Assembly: GCF_014645615.1 (NCBI RefSeq)
Contig: NZ_BMMB01000003.1
Coordinates: 372,001-436,000, forward strand
DNA: 64,000 bases
Origin: Paenibacillus hunanensis
GTDB lineage: Bacteria > Bacillota > Bacilli > Paenibacillales > Paenibacillaceae
Reading direction: 5' to 3'
Shown here: positions 15,271-24,041 of the stretch, one piece after another
How positions within the stretch are numbered: the first letter of the stretch is position 1
Layout of the letters: the number at the start of each line of letters is the position of its first letter
The notes under the pieces: generated by a model
What the model saw: the letters and a program-made list of their open reading frames with translations, nothing else
Databases searched by the model: none
Told to the model about the DNA's origin: nothing
Translations under genes and position numbers: made by a program

Positions 15271-17526
15271 TTAGATCAACTCAAATGTACGCTCCAGTAC
15301 ATCTACCGAGCTCGTACCGACAAATACTTTGAATTCGCCTGGCTCGGCAACCCATTCCAGAGCAGCATTACAGAACTTCAAATCCTGCTCGGTAATCGTA
15401 AATTCGACACCTGTGCTTTGTCCCGGTTGTAAATGGACTTTGCGGAAGCCCTTCAGCTCCTTGACTGGACGAACTGTGCTGCCATACAGGTCTTGAATGT
15501 ACATTTGTACGGTTTCTTCGCCTGCCATATTGCCGGTATTCGTTACTGTTGCACGTACGGTAATTGATTCGCCCTGCTTAATAATGTCACGATCCAGCTT
15601 GAGCGCGGAATACGTAAAATGCGCATAGCTCAGACCGTAGCCGAATGGATACAGCGGATCATTCGGGCCATCGAGATATTTGGAGATGTATTTCTCGTCA
15701 CGATTCTCCTCTGTCACCGGACGACCGGTGTTAAAGCGATTGTAATAAATCGGTATCTGACCTAGATGCTTCGGAAAGCTCATGGTCAGCTTACCGGATG
15801 GATTATAGTCACCCAGCAGTACATCAGCAATCGCGTGCCCTGCCTGTGAACCGAGGAACCATGTTTCTACAATCGCATCCACATGCTGCTCATACCAATC
15901 CAGTACAAGTGGACGCCCGTTAATCAGCACGAGCACGATCGGCTTGCCTAATTTGACAAGTTCCTCTGCCAGACGCTGCTGCGGTGCAGGAATGCTAATG
16001 TCCATACGTGAAGCGGCTTCACCGGACATTTCGCTATCCTCGCCAAGCGCAAGCACGATCACATCGGCTTCACGCGCTGTTTTTACCGCTTGCTCAATAC
16101 CGCCAGCGATCGCTTCATTCACTCCGCTACCCTGCGCATACAGTAGTGTCGCGTCAGCAATGCCTTTCGCCTGTAAGCCCTCGCGCAGTGTAACCGTTTC
16201 TTCTTTGTAACGGGAGAATTGCCATGCGCCAAGCAGGTCTTTGCTATCCGCAAAAGGACCGATCAGCGCCAGTGTCATATCGCCCTGTAGCAAGCCTTCC
16301 TGTGGAAGTGGCAAAATACGACGTTCATTTTTCAATAGTACGATCGAGCGACGCGCCAGCTCCAGACTTGCCTGTAGATGCTCGGCATTGAAGTGATATT
16401 CTGCTTCTTTTTCAGGACGAATATAGCGGAATGGATCGTCCATCAGACCGATCTCATATTTATAAGTCAAAATACGACGCACAGCCGCATCAATCTGCTC
16501 GATCTGTATTTTTCCCTCTGTAACAAGTGCTGGCAGATGCTGCTCGTACAGCTGTGTGACCATCTCGATATCCATGCTGGCATCAAGTGACAGGCGAGCT
16601 GCTTCCTTGCGGTCACGAGCGGCACCGTGCACATAGATTTCATCGATCGCGCCGTAGTCGGAGATCAGCATACCATCGAATCCAAGCTCCTTACGCAGCA
16701 GATCATTAAGAATAAAGCGATTGCCCGCAATAGGAACACCATTATAGAAGTTAAATGCGTTCATGACCGAAGCTGAACCTGCTTCCAGTCCTGCCTGGAA
16801 CGGTGGCAAATAAATATTGCGCAGCATCCACTCGGAAATATCAACAGTATTGTAGTCGCGCCCTGCTTCGGATGCGCCGTAAGCGACAAAATGCTTCAAG
16901 CAGGCGATCAATGTTTCTTCACTAAATAGACTATCTCCCTGGAAGCCTTCCACCTGTGCTCTAGCAATGAGTGAGCCGAGATATGGATCTTCCCCTGCCC
17001 CTTCCATCACCCGTCCCCAGCGTGCATCACGGCTAATATCAACCATTGGCCCGTGATTGTACGTGATACCGGAAGCGGTCGCTTCACGAGCCGCGATCAC
17101 GCAGGCTTCACGAATCTGCTCGATATTCCAGCTACTCGCCCAGCCGAGCGGAATCGGGAAAATCGTCTGGTAGCCGTGGATCACATCAGCGTTGAAAAAT
17201 AATGGAATACCGAGACGAGACTGCTCCACCGCTAGCTTTTGCAAATCAAATGTACGATGGCTATTAAAGGCACCTAGAATGGAGCCCACACGTCCTTCAC
17301 GTACAAGCACCTCGGTTGGCCCTGCTTCAATATCTGCACCAAAGGAAAACTCAGAATCGGCGCATTGACTCATCTGCCCGATCTTTTCCTCCAGTGTCAT
17401 CTGTGTGAGTAGCTCCTCGACAGATTGACGAATGTTTTCCTCGTTTCGTTTGGTCACGCCTGTTTTGCGATAGGGTGCAACGAGTGCAGCCAGTGTGTCT
17501 GTATCTGGATGGTGAATATTGGACAT
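15271..17526 (-). CDS. bglX: Glycoside hydrolase family 3 beta-glucosidase
   Basis: A 751-residue GH3 enzyme without signal peptide, so cytoplasmic. The N-terminal barrel (about 35-370) holds DVIHGYQTIFPIPLGWASS, EGAGEDPYLG, CLKHFVAYG and the catalytic nucleophile Asp290 in GMLISDYGAIDE. The second domain (about 400-620) includes ALGEDSEMSGEAASR, the region that usually supplies the acid/base residue. A C-terminal fibronectin-III-like domain (about 660-745) includes VTNTGNMAGEETVQMYI. It hydrolyses beta-glucosides or short oligosaccharides. The licT/bglP genes downstream suggest a shared aryl-beta-glucoside or cellobiose pathway, although PTS import delivers phosphorylated sugar, which GH3 enzymes do not normally cleave. 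The GAGGTC ribosome binding site is modest. Confidence 0.93.
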   Translation of the reverse strand: MSNIHHPDTDTLAALVAPYRKTGVTKRNEENIRQSVEELLTQMTLEEKIGQMSQCADSEFSFGADIEAGPTEVLVREGRVGSILGAFNSHRTFDLQKLAVEQSRLGIPLFFNADVIHGYQTIFPIPLGWASSWNIEQIREACVIAAREATASGITYNHGPMVDISRDARWGRVMEGAGEDPYLGSLIARAQVEGFQGDSLFSEETLIACLKHFVAYGASEAGRDYNTVDISEWMLRNIYLPPFQAGLEAGSASVMNAFNFYNGVPIAGNRFILNDLLRKELGFDGMLISDYGAIDEIYVHGAARDRKEAARLSLDASMDIEMVTQLYEQHLPALVTEGKIQIEQIDAAVRRILTYKYEIGLMDDPFRYIRPEKEAEYHFNAEHLQASLELARRSIVLLKNERRILPLPQEGLLQGDMTLALIGPFADSKDLLGAWQFSRYKEETVTLREGLQAKGIADATLLYAQGSGVNEAIAGGIEQAVKTAREADVIVLALGEDSEMSGEAASRMDISIPAPQQRLAEELVKLGKPIVLVLINGRPLVLDWYEQHVDAIVETWFLGSQAGHAIADVLLGDYNPSGKLTMSFPKHLGQIPIYYNRFNTGRPVTEENRDEKYISKYLDGPNDPLYPFGYGLSYAHFTYSALKLDRDIIKQGESITVRATVTNTGNMAGEETVQMYIQDLYGSTVRPVKELKGFRKVHLQPGQSTGVEFTITEQDLKFCNAALEWVAEPGEFKVFVGTSSVDVLERTFELI

Positions 17527-17866
17527 GTAAAAGACCTCATTTCGTATAATAGGATACGCAATCCGCTGGTGTATCTATTTGGGGTGTAGAAGGTAGTTGG
17601 CGGATTGGTGTGAGTTGTATACTACTAATGTAGGCGTTTACGTAGTTGATTTATGGTTTTATTCTTTAATTTTTGGTAAAATAACGGAATATCTTTTGTG
17701 AGTAAGCTTCGTTCTATTCTGGATGGTACATAGGAGTTTGAGTTGGGATGCCGGCGTCAGTTCCGGTATATATGTCTATGTCTATGTCTATGTCTATGTC
17801 TATGTCTATGTCTATGTCTATGTCGCAAGTGTAGACTCATATTAAAAAGTAAAGGAAATGAATAAT
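17527..17866. other. Intergenic region with microsatellite
   Basis: This 340 bp divergent spacer separates the GH3 gene and a membrane protein gene. Apart from the TATGTC array I see no gene. Promoters for both flanking genes must lie here, but none is clear. Confidence 0.4.
17771..17824. repeat. Microsatellite (TATGTC)x9
   Basis: Nine perfect copies of a 6-bp unit end 42 bp before the membrane protein start codon. Such arrays change length by slipped-strand mispairing; here a change would alter promoter-to-gene or leader spacing, not a reading frame. Confidence 0.97.
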
Positions 17867-18397
17867 ATGGATTTGATCAGATTGGGCATAATTATCTTTG
17901 CAATCGTATACCTACTCATGATTCCGATATTTTTTCGTTTGCGTGATAAAGAAGATGAACATATGTCGGTAGGCATGAACTTATTTGTCATGGCGATGTT
18001 GTCTCTTGTTATAACCGCTGTGTTAGTAGGCGTGATCATAATAGGATATTTGTTCATGGACATGGTGTCCTTTGCGCCATTTATTCAATTCTCCAGTAAG
18101 TGGGATACCGTCGTATTTGTGATCGCATTATTGATCCTACTTTCTGTAGGCGAACTGGTTATTATTCCGATTGCCAAATCCCTGCTAGCGCTAGCCCTTC
18201 GCCATCCGATTTCCAAATGGATTGGCTATCTCGTAACCATTGTGATGAATACGTTATTCATATCCATCATTGTAGACCTACTACCGGGTGTGACAATACA
18301 AGGAATTGAGGTCGCATTAGGTATGGCACTGGTATATCAATGTATAGAATGGATTGTAGAAATCCGAACAGCATACTCATCGACAAAGTCCAAATAA
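17867..18397 (+). CDS. Multi-pass membrane protein, possibly YrvL-like
   Basis: A 176-residue integral membrane protein with about five hydrophobic helices: IIIFAIVYLLMIPIFF, a central one near 40-65, TVVFVIALLILLSVGEL, WIGYLVTIVMNTLFISII and VALGMALVYQCIEWIV. The tail is short and polar. The layout resembles the YrvL regulatory membrane protein family of Bacillus, but similarity is weak by eye and the function is left open. AAAGGAA is spaced 8 nt from ATG 17867; an ATG at 17858 overlaps it. The TATGTC microsatellite sits immediately upstream. Confidence 0.72.
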   Translation: MDLIRLGIIIFAIVYLLMIPIFFRLRDKEDEHMSVGMNLFVMAMLSLVITAVLVGVIIIGYLFMDMVSFAPFIQFSSKWDTVVFVIALLILLSVGELVIIPIAKSLLALALRHPISKWIGYLVTIVMNTLFISIIVDLLPGVTIQGIEVALGMALVYQCIEWIVEIRTAYSSTKSK

Positions 18398-18492
18398 GTA
18401 TAGTCAGCTCCAGGCATGAACCGTAGGCTAGCCAGCCGAGCGATCTATTCCAATGAATGAACAATAGAATGCCGGCATACTAAATGCAATAG

Positions 18493-18930
18493 CTACCGAC
18501 TTGGTCCACTTACACTATAAATACTCAGTTGATCCAAATCGATCTCCACTGTAAAATCAAAAAACTGCTCGCCGAATCCTTCCATCCAATTATTAGGGTC
18601 GCTTGCTTCATAAAACCAGAATACGAGCAGTTTAGTACCATCCGAAAAATGTTTTTCTTTACAATCAATGGAACAGAGCGCCAGATCAATATGTAATGGA
18701 GGTAAAAAGCATGCCGCTATATCAACCAATGAATTTGCTCGCTGCTGTGCAGCTTCTACAGCTAATAGTAGATAAAGTGCATAATCTGCACCTACCAGCT
18801 GCTCTGCAATCGCATCTTCTTGCTCTGTATGTAAAGCTTTTAATAAAGTAGCTACATACTGACGATCAACCTCAAATAAGCTATCGTTAAATGGTATCTT
18901 GTTTCGCTGTACATTATTCGCTGAATCCAT
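18493..18930 (-). CDS. Hypothetical cytoplasmic protein
   Basis: A 145-residue acidic protein with no signal peptide or membrane helix. The N-terminal half looks helical (FEVDRQYVATLLKALHTEQEDAIAEQL, ALYLLLAVEAAQQRANSLV). The C-terminal half alternates strands (LLVFWFYEA, GFGEQFFDFTVEIDLDQLSIYSV). I do not recognise the family. GGGGGAAG lies upstream of ATG 18930, which is preferred over 18945. It is encoded alone and diverges from the AraC regulator gene. Confidence 0.65.
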   Translation of the reverse strand: MDSANNVQRNKIPFNDSLFEVDRQYVATLLKALHTEQEDAIAEQLVGADYALYLLLAVEAAQQRANSLVDIAACFLPPLHIDLALCSIDCKEKHFSDGTKLLVFWFYEASDPNNWMEGFGEQFFDFTVEIDLDQLSIYSVSGPSR

Positions 18931-19092
18931 CTTGTCTTCCCCCATGTTTGAATATCGCTGTTGATCGGATGATCATCCGATCAAATAAAATGTATGCTTG
19001 TTACATTTATGGTACAGATAAGCTCCAGACAAGTCTATTGCAGCCTATATTTTAAGTATATTACTCTTCACATCGTAAAGGAGCTGATCCGT

Positions 19093-20355
19093 ATGCCGAA
19101 TATTACGCCTGATTCGATTCAACTCATCATGCACATGATGTATACCGAATTTCAAATGACCCTGTATTGGATGGATGCGGCTGGGCAGCTACTAGAGGAG
19201 CAGCCTTTACGTGGATTCAATCCCGTGTATGATCATAAAGCTCAGACCCTTGCTCTACTCGCGCAGCAGACAAATGGTCATTATCCTGTCGTACAGTCGA
19301 CGAATGTACTGGAGCAGTATTTGACGGTGCCATTATTGGATGGCGATAGGTATGCAGGTGCACTCATTGCCGGGCCTTTTTTTCATGCGATTGTACCGGA
19401 TGAGCTGATTAGCGGAATCATTCGCGATTACCAGCTGTCTTTTCGACAGCAGGATGCCATTCGGCAGTTTTATGCGAGCATCCCGCTCATTTCCAAGGAA
19501 CGCATCTATAATGCGGCAGCGATGATCCATTATATGCTGTACCAGCAGCGACTTGATCTGGCCGAGGTCATTCAGCATAATTTGCATATTCATATTAAAC
19601 TGGATGAGCAAGCAGCAATCGTGTCCTCTCCCTATGAGGAAGAAATGTATATCGCACCAGCTAGCTATCATCGTAATCCAGAGATGGAGCGGATTTTCCT
19701 GCAATATATCCGTGAAGGCAGAAAAGAAGACCTGGTGCGCTGGGAGCTTGGCTTCCCTACAGAAAAGCTGGGAGTATTATCGAAAAAAAGTCTGCTACGC
19801 AGTGAGAAAAATCTAGCCATCTGCTCGATCACACTGGCAACGCGTGCAGCGCTGGATGGCGGCGTGAATGCTGAAATTGGCTATACGCTGAGTGACTTTT
19901 ACATTCAAGCCGTGGAGGAATGTCAAAATCCCGGCGAAGTGCAAGCGACGCTACGCCGTGGCTATAATGATTTTGTCGATCGCGTGCTGGAAAGCCAGCA
20001 AAAACGTTATTCCAGAGAGATCAATCTATGCCGTAACTATATTTTCCATCATTTATACGAACCGATCCAGCTGGAGCACCTCTCTGATCTAACCGGCTTA
20101 ACCGGAGACTACCTGTCCAGGCGCTTCAAAAACGAAACCGGACGCTCCCCTATTCACTTTATCCAATACTACCGCGTTCAGGAAGCCAAACGCCTGATGT
20201 CCAGCACATCTCATTCCCTGTCCGCTATCGCTACCATGCTACAATTTCACGACCAAAGCTATTTTACGAAAATATTTAAAGCCCATACGAACCAGACACC
20301 TAAGCAATACAAGTCCGCTGCAAGCGGCGGCCATTTACCTTTGGCAAGAATATAG
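19093..20355 (+). CDS. AraC-family transcriptional regulator
   Basis: A 420-residue regulator. The C-terminal ~100 residues contain two helix-turn-helix motifs: IQLEHLSDLTGLTGDYLSRR followed by FKNETGRSPIHFIQYYRVQE, and SLSAIATMLQFHDQSYFTKI followed by FKAHTNQTPKQYK. The long N-terminal part (1-300) is a ligand or sensory region of unclear fold (MTLYWMDAAGQLLEEQPL, YLTVPLLDGDRYAGALIAGPFF) that resembles a GAF/PAS-type sensor. AAAGGAG at 9 nt spacing supports ATG 19093, removing 33 unlikely residues from the open frame. Its target is unknown; neighbours include the GH3/bglP locus and glycogen genes. Confidence 0.88.
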   Translation: MPNITPDSIQLIMHMMYTEFQMTLYWMDAAGQLLEEQPLRGFNPVYDHKAQTLALLAQQTNGHYPVVQSTNVLEQYLTVPLLDGDRYAGALIAGPFFHAIVPDELISGIIRDYQLSFRQQDAIRQFYASIPLISKERIYNAAAMIHYMLYQQRLDLAEVIQHNLHIHIKLDEQAAIVSSPYEEEMYIAPASYHRNPEMERIFLQYIREGRKEDLVRWELGFPTEKLGVLSKKSLLRSEKNLAICSITLATRAALDGGVNAEIGYTLSDFYIQAVEECQNPGEVQATLRRGYNDFVDRVLESQQKRYSREINLCRNYIFHHLYEPIQLEHLSDLTGLTGDYLSRRFKNETGRSPIHFIQYYRVQEAKRLMSSTSHSLSAIATMLQFHDQSYFTKIFKAHTNQTPKQYKSAASGGHLPLARI

Positions 20356-20693
20356 GGATGTGAATAGCAGCTGGAGATCAATTACGGCTATTATAAATTA
20401 AGGATAGTGTGCAAAGCATTACACCATGTTAAACTGCAATATCGCTAATACCAAATTCAATCTTCACCCGTTCACCTATAGTATTAGATTATCCCATCTT
20501 TCACTTGCTTCATTACACCATTCCAGTGCGAACCCCAAGCTCACATCAAATCCCAGGGAGGTTCGCACCCCTTGCTACACAAGGCTTTTCAGCATTTTGG
20601 TTGTATTTTGTCTCCGTTTCCACTACTCTAAAAAAGAGGTTCGCACTTTTGACCCTGAAATGCCTTGTTTTGTAAGGGCGCAAAGTGCCTACA
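20356..20693 (+). promoter_or_regulatory. CRISPR leader region
   Basis: This 338 bp AT-rich stretch precedes the first repeat and contains no gene. It holds GTGCGAACC (20526-20534) and GGTTCGCAC (20560-20568) as an inverted pair, and GGTTCGCAC again at 20638-20646, about 48 bp before repeat 1. The position upstream of the repeat end that starts GTCGC fits a leader that drives transcription on the plus strand. Confidence 0.7.
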
Positions 20694-21059
20694 GTCGCTC
20701 TCCGTGCGAGAGTGTGGATTGAAATAATCCGAAAACGAACAATATCGCTTTAAAAGAATGTCGCTCTCCGTGCGAGAGCGTGGATTGAAATACCGTTGTA
20801 CTTAATGCGGATCTTACGTGCTGTCTCGTCACTCTCCGTGCGAGAGTGTGGATTGAAATACTACTACATCCAGGAGTCCGAAGCTGGATATGCGCGTCGC
20901 TCTCCATGCGAGAGCGTGGATTGAAATATCATCCATTTGATCTTACATTTGCTATCTCTGGTCGCTCTCCGTGCGAGAGCGTGAATTGAAATCTGCACCT
21001 TGTCGTAGTTCATCCCCTTCTGAGCGAGTCGCTCTCCATGCGAGAGCGCGGATTGAAAT
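20694..21059 (+). CRISPR. Type I-C-like CRISPR array, 6 repeats and 5 spacers
   Basis: Six 32-bp repeats start at 20694, 20760, 20828, 20896, 20961 and 21028. Each has a 7-bp palindromic stem (CGCTCTC / GAGAGCG), a 5-nt loop (CGTGC or CATGC) and the tail TGGATTGAAAT typical of subtype I-C. Spacers are 34, 36, 36, 33 and 35 bp. No repeat is missing, but each copy differs slightly: repeat 3 has A4 with T20, repeat 1 has T20, repeat 5 has an A at position 24 and repeat 6 a C at position 22. No cas gene lies in the 64 kb window. Spacers 3 and 5 can be read as short open peptide fragments, compatible with phage coding DNA. Confidence 0.97.
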
Positions 21060-21199
21060 CCATATGACGTGTGCAACAAATTTGCCACATAGCCCATCAC
21101 TTTACATGTTGTAAAATAACCTAAAGGCAATAAACAACCAAAAGCAAACACTTCCTCATCCGCGCACTGCTCCAGCACATATGCTGTGAAGGCACGGAA

Positions 21200-21313
21200 C
21201 GGAGGAAAGCAAATAAGGGCAAAGGACGACTTTGGCGTATGGAATCTACATTATTTCCACATTCGTAGATTCCATACGCCACCGGAGTCCGTGCCCTTAT
21301 TGCTTTTCGGAGT
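21200..21313 (+). ncRNA. Structured hairpin element A (family of three in this window)
   Basis: A long hairpin. Outer helix AAAGCAA-TAAGGGCA (21206-21221, one bulged A) pairs with 21292-21306. GGAC (21224-21227) pairs with GTCC (21287-21290). The internal loop has GACTTT on one side and ACCGGA on the other. A perfect 16-bp upper helix (21234-21249 with 21265-21280) ends ATCTAC/GTAGAT around a 15-nt loop. Elements B and C share this plan with different helix sequences. Whether it acts as RNA or as a DNA hairpin is unknown; the ncRNA label is provisional. Confidence 0.6.
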
Positions 21314-21475
21314 GGATTCCCCTCACATCCACTTCATGGTGCAAGAAACTGCACTTCACCTCACAACAAGTTCATACTACCTCCAATAAGCCACCTCCAA
21401 CAGATTCCCACCAATCAACAAGTTCCTACCAATTTACAGCAAAAACTCCATGCAATCCCCCCACTTCCCACCAAA

Positions 21476-21515
21476 AGAAAAAAGCCAGCACCCTCCCAAA
21501 GGAGAATGCCAGCTT
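21476..21515 (-). terminator. Rho-independent terminator of glgP
   Basis: On the minus strand AAGCTGGCA pairs with TGCTGGCTT, with inner CTCC/GGGAG pairing, followed by TTTTTTC. Confidence 0.9.
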
Positions 21516-21567
21516 TTCAATCCATCCATCACTACCCATATCGTTAACCGAAAGCAGTCGATTCAAC

Positions 21568-24009
21568 CTACCCCTGCACCGGATGAATCTTCCAAATCTC
21601 CGATGCATACTGCTGAATCGTACGATCACTGGAAAACTTGCCGGAATGCGCAATATTGTGAATCGACTTTTTCAGCCATACTTGTTGATTCCGATAGGCT
21701 GCTTCGATCTGCACATGCGACTCCGCATACGAATCGAAATCCTTCAGCATGAAATATTCATCATTTCCATCAATCAGCGACTGATACAATGATGCAAATT
21801 CATACGTATTCGATGCAAATGGTCCCGGTGTAATCAGTTGATCCACGACTTCCTTGATCCGTGGATCACTGTTGTACACATCACGAGCAGAATAGCCACC
21901 ATGCTGGTAATAGTCCATTACCTCGTCTGCGTTCAGACCGAAAATGAACATATTGTCGTCGCCCAGCATTTCGTACATTTCCACGTTCGCACCGTCCATC
22001 GTACCGATCGTTAGCGCACCGTTCATCATCAGCTTCATATTGCCTGTACCGGAAGCTTCTTTACTCGCGGTCGAGATTTGCTCACTAATATCCGCAGCTG
22101 GAATAATCTTCTCTGCCAGCGATACGGAATAATTTTCGAGGAAGAATACATTCAGCTTATCCTTCACATCAGGATCGTTGTTCACAACGCTCGCCACGCG
22201 ATTGATGAGCTTGATTGTATTTTTCGCCAGATAATAGCCCGGTGCTGCCTTCGCGCCAAAAATAAAGGTACGAGGCACCATATTGAGTGATGGCATCGAC
22301 TTGATCTGATTGTACAGATACATCACATGCAGGATGTTCAGCAGCTGACGCTTATACGCATGCAGACGCTTGATCTGTACATCAAAGATCGAATCGGTAT
22401 TCACAGGCGTACCATATTTTTGCTCGATATACTGCGCAAGTCGCTGCTTATTATGCTTCTTGATCGCTGCGATCTTACTCTGGAATGCAGCATCCTCGCT
22501 GTATTTCAGAATACTGACAAGCTCCTTCGGATGCGTCTTCCAGCGTGAACCGATCGATTCCGTGATCAGATCGTTTAGCTCTGGATTCGCGTGCATCAGC
22601 CAACGACGATGTGTAATACCATTCGTCTTATTGTTGAACCGTTCTGGATACAACTCATAGAAGTTGCGCATCTCGCGTTCCTTCAAAATGTCGGTATGCA
22701 GGGCGGCAACACCATTAATGCTGTAGCTACCAGCGATCGCAAGATGCGCCATTTTGACCTGATCATCGAAAATGATCGCCATATGTGCGACTCGCTCTGG
22801 ATCGTCTGGATATTTCTCCATCAGCACCTTGCAGAAACGCTTGTTGATCTCGTCGATCACCATATATACGCGCGGGATCAGATCGCGAATCATTTGCGCA
22901 GGCCATTTTTCCAGCGCTTCGCTTAGAATCGTATGATTCGTATACGATACCGTGCGGCAGACGATATTCCATGCTTTATCCCAGCCATAGCCCTTTTCAT
23001 CAACCAGAATACGCATCAGCTCGGGAATAACAAGCGTTGGGTGCGTATCGTTAATGTGAATCGCAATCTTATCTGGCAGTTGATCATAGCTCAGGTTGAG
23101 CTTATCATACGTACGCAGAATACTTTGCAGACCTGCTGAGCAAAGGAAATATTGCTGCTTCAAGCGCAGCAGACGACCCTCATAATGGCTATCATCGGGA
23201 TACAAAAACTCTGAAATCGACTCCACCGAGCGGTTATAGTTCAGATAGCTATAATAGTTACCCGCACCGCCAAGATTACGATTCGCCATTTCAGGCACAG
23301 GCTCTGCACTCCACAGACGGAGCGTATTCACATGATAATCCGGCTGATTGCCACGATAGCCGATAACCGGAACATCATATGGAATCGCCCAGACGGCTTC
23401 ATAGTCACGCAGTGAGAAGTACAATTCGCCATCCGCTTCACGTGTCTCTACATAGCCACCAAAGCGAACCTCAATCTTGCGATCCGCGCGGCGAACCTCC
23501 CATTCAAAGCCCTTTTGAAGCCAATCATCGGGTAGCTCCACCTGGTTACCGTCAACGATTTTTTGCTCAAATAAGCCATAGCGGTAACGAATACCGCAGC
23601 CATGCCCGGCATAGCCGAGTGAAGCGAGCGAATCCAGAAAGCAGGCAGCAAGGCGACCAAGACCACCGTTACCAAGCCCAGCATCTGCTTCCTGCTCCTC
23701 GATCTCCTCCAGCGAAATACCCAGATCATCCAGACCGCTTTTCACCATTTCCAGCATGCCCATATTGAGCAGGTTGTTACCGAGCAGACGGCCAATCAGG
23801 AATTCGAGTGACAAATAGTAGACCTGCTTTTCAGCATCCTGACGAAGCTCCTGATTCGTAGATGCCCATTCGCGACCAGCGAATTCACGCATCATACGAC
23901 TGAGGATCGTATACACATCCTCAGACGATACTTCATTCAGTGGCTTACCCAGCTTAGAAACGACATTATTTTGAAAAATCTGTTTGAATTCTTCTTTATT
24001 TGTGAACAA
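21568..24009 (-). CDS. glgP: Glycogen phosphorylase
   Basis: An 813-residue alpha-glucan phosphorylase that releases glucose 1-phosphate from glycogen using pyridoxal phosphate. Hallmarks are EEQEADAGLGNGGLGRLAACF near the N-terminus, the glucan and phosphate-site regions (INDTHPTLVIPELMRIL, KTNGITHRRWL, QIKRLHAYKRQLLN) and the cofactor lysine Lys659 in SGTGNMKLMMNGALTIGT. Length is standard. The start is a TTG at 24009, nine bases after AGGAGG. It is the last gene of glgC-glgD-glgP, so synthesis and breakdown enzymes are co-transcribed. Glycogen synthase and branching enzyme are not in the window. Confidence 0.97.
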   Translation of the reverse strand: MFTNKEEFKQIFQNNVVSKLGKPLNEVSSEDVYTILSRMMREFAGREWASTNQELRQDAEKQVYYLSLEFLIGRLLGNNLLNMGMLEMVKSGLDDLGISLEEIEEQEADAGLGNGGLGRLAACFLDSLASLGYAGHGCGIRYRYGLFEQKIVDGNQVELPDDWLQKGFEWEVRRADRKIEVRFGGYVETREADGELYFSLRDYEAVWAIPYDVPVIGYRGNQPDYHVNTLRLWSAEPVPEMANRNLGGAGNYYSYLNYNRSVESISEFLYPDDSHYEGRLLRLKQQYFLCSAGLQSILRTYDKLNLSYDQLPDKIAIHINDTHPTLVIPELMRILVDEKGYGWDKAWNIVCRTVSYTNHTILSEALEKWPAQMIRDLIPRVYMVIDEINKRFCKVLMEKYPDDPERVAHMAIIFDDQVKMAHLAIAGSYSINGVAALHTDILKEREMRNFYELYPERFNNKTNGITHRRWLMHANPELNDLITESIGSRWKTHPKELVSILKYSEDAAFQSKIAAIKKHNKQRLAQYIEQKYGTPVNTDSIFDVQIKRLHAYKRQLLNILHVMYLYNQIKSMPSLNMVPRTFIFGAKAAPGYYLAKNTIKLINRVASVVNNDPDVKDKLNVFFLENYSVSLAEKIIPAADISEQISTASKEASGTGNMKLMMNGALTIGTMDGANVEMYEMLGDDNMFIFGLNADEVMDYYQHGGYSARDVYNSDPRIKEVVDQLITPGPFASNTYEFASLYQSLIDGNDEYFMLKDFDSYAESHVQIEAAYRNQQVWLKKSIHNIAHSGKFSSDRTIQQYASEIWKIHPVQG

Positions 24010-24041
24010 AAGGCTATTCCTCCTGCAGTCAGATTATCAAC

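Larger units (their letters stand above)
21060..21567. other. Intergenic region after the CRISPR array
   Basis: About 500 bp between the array and the glgP stop. It contains hairpin element A (21200-21313) and the glgP terminator (21476-21515), and otherwise shows no gene. Confidence 0.5.

Noticed and set aside
18994..19092. N-terminal 33-residue extension of the AraC regulator
   Set aside because: AAAGGAG is ideally placed for the internal ATG 19093, and the extension has no family similarity.
20689..21178. Minus-strand frames across the CRISPR array with repeating FQSTLSHGER peptides
   Set aside because: The repeating peptide is simply translation of the CRISPR repeat; the array is non-coding.
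21200..21313. Reading element A as an ordinary terminator
   Set aside because: No T-run follows on either strand and the same two-helix plan with conserved internal loop occurs at B and C.
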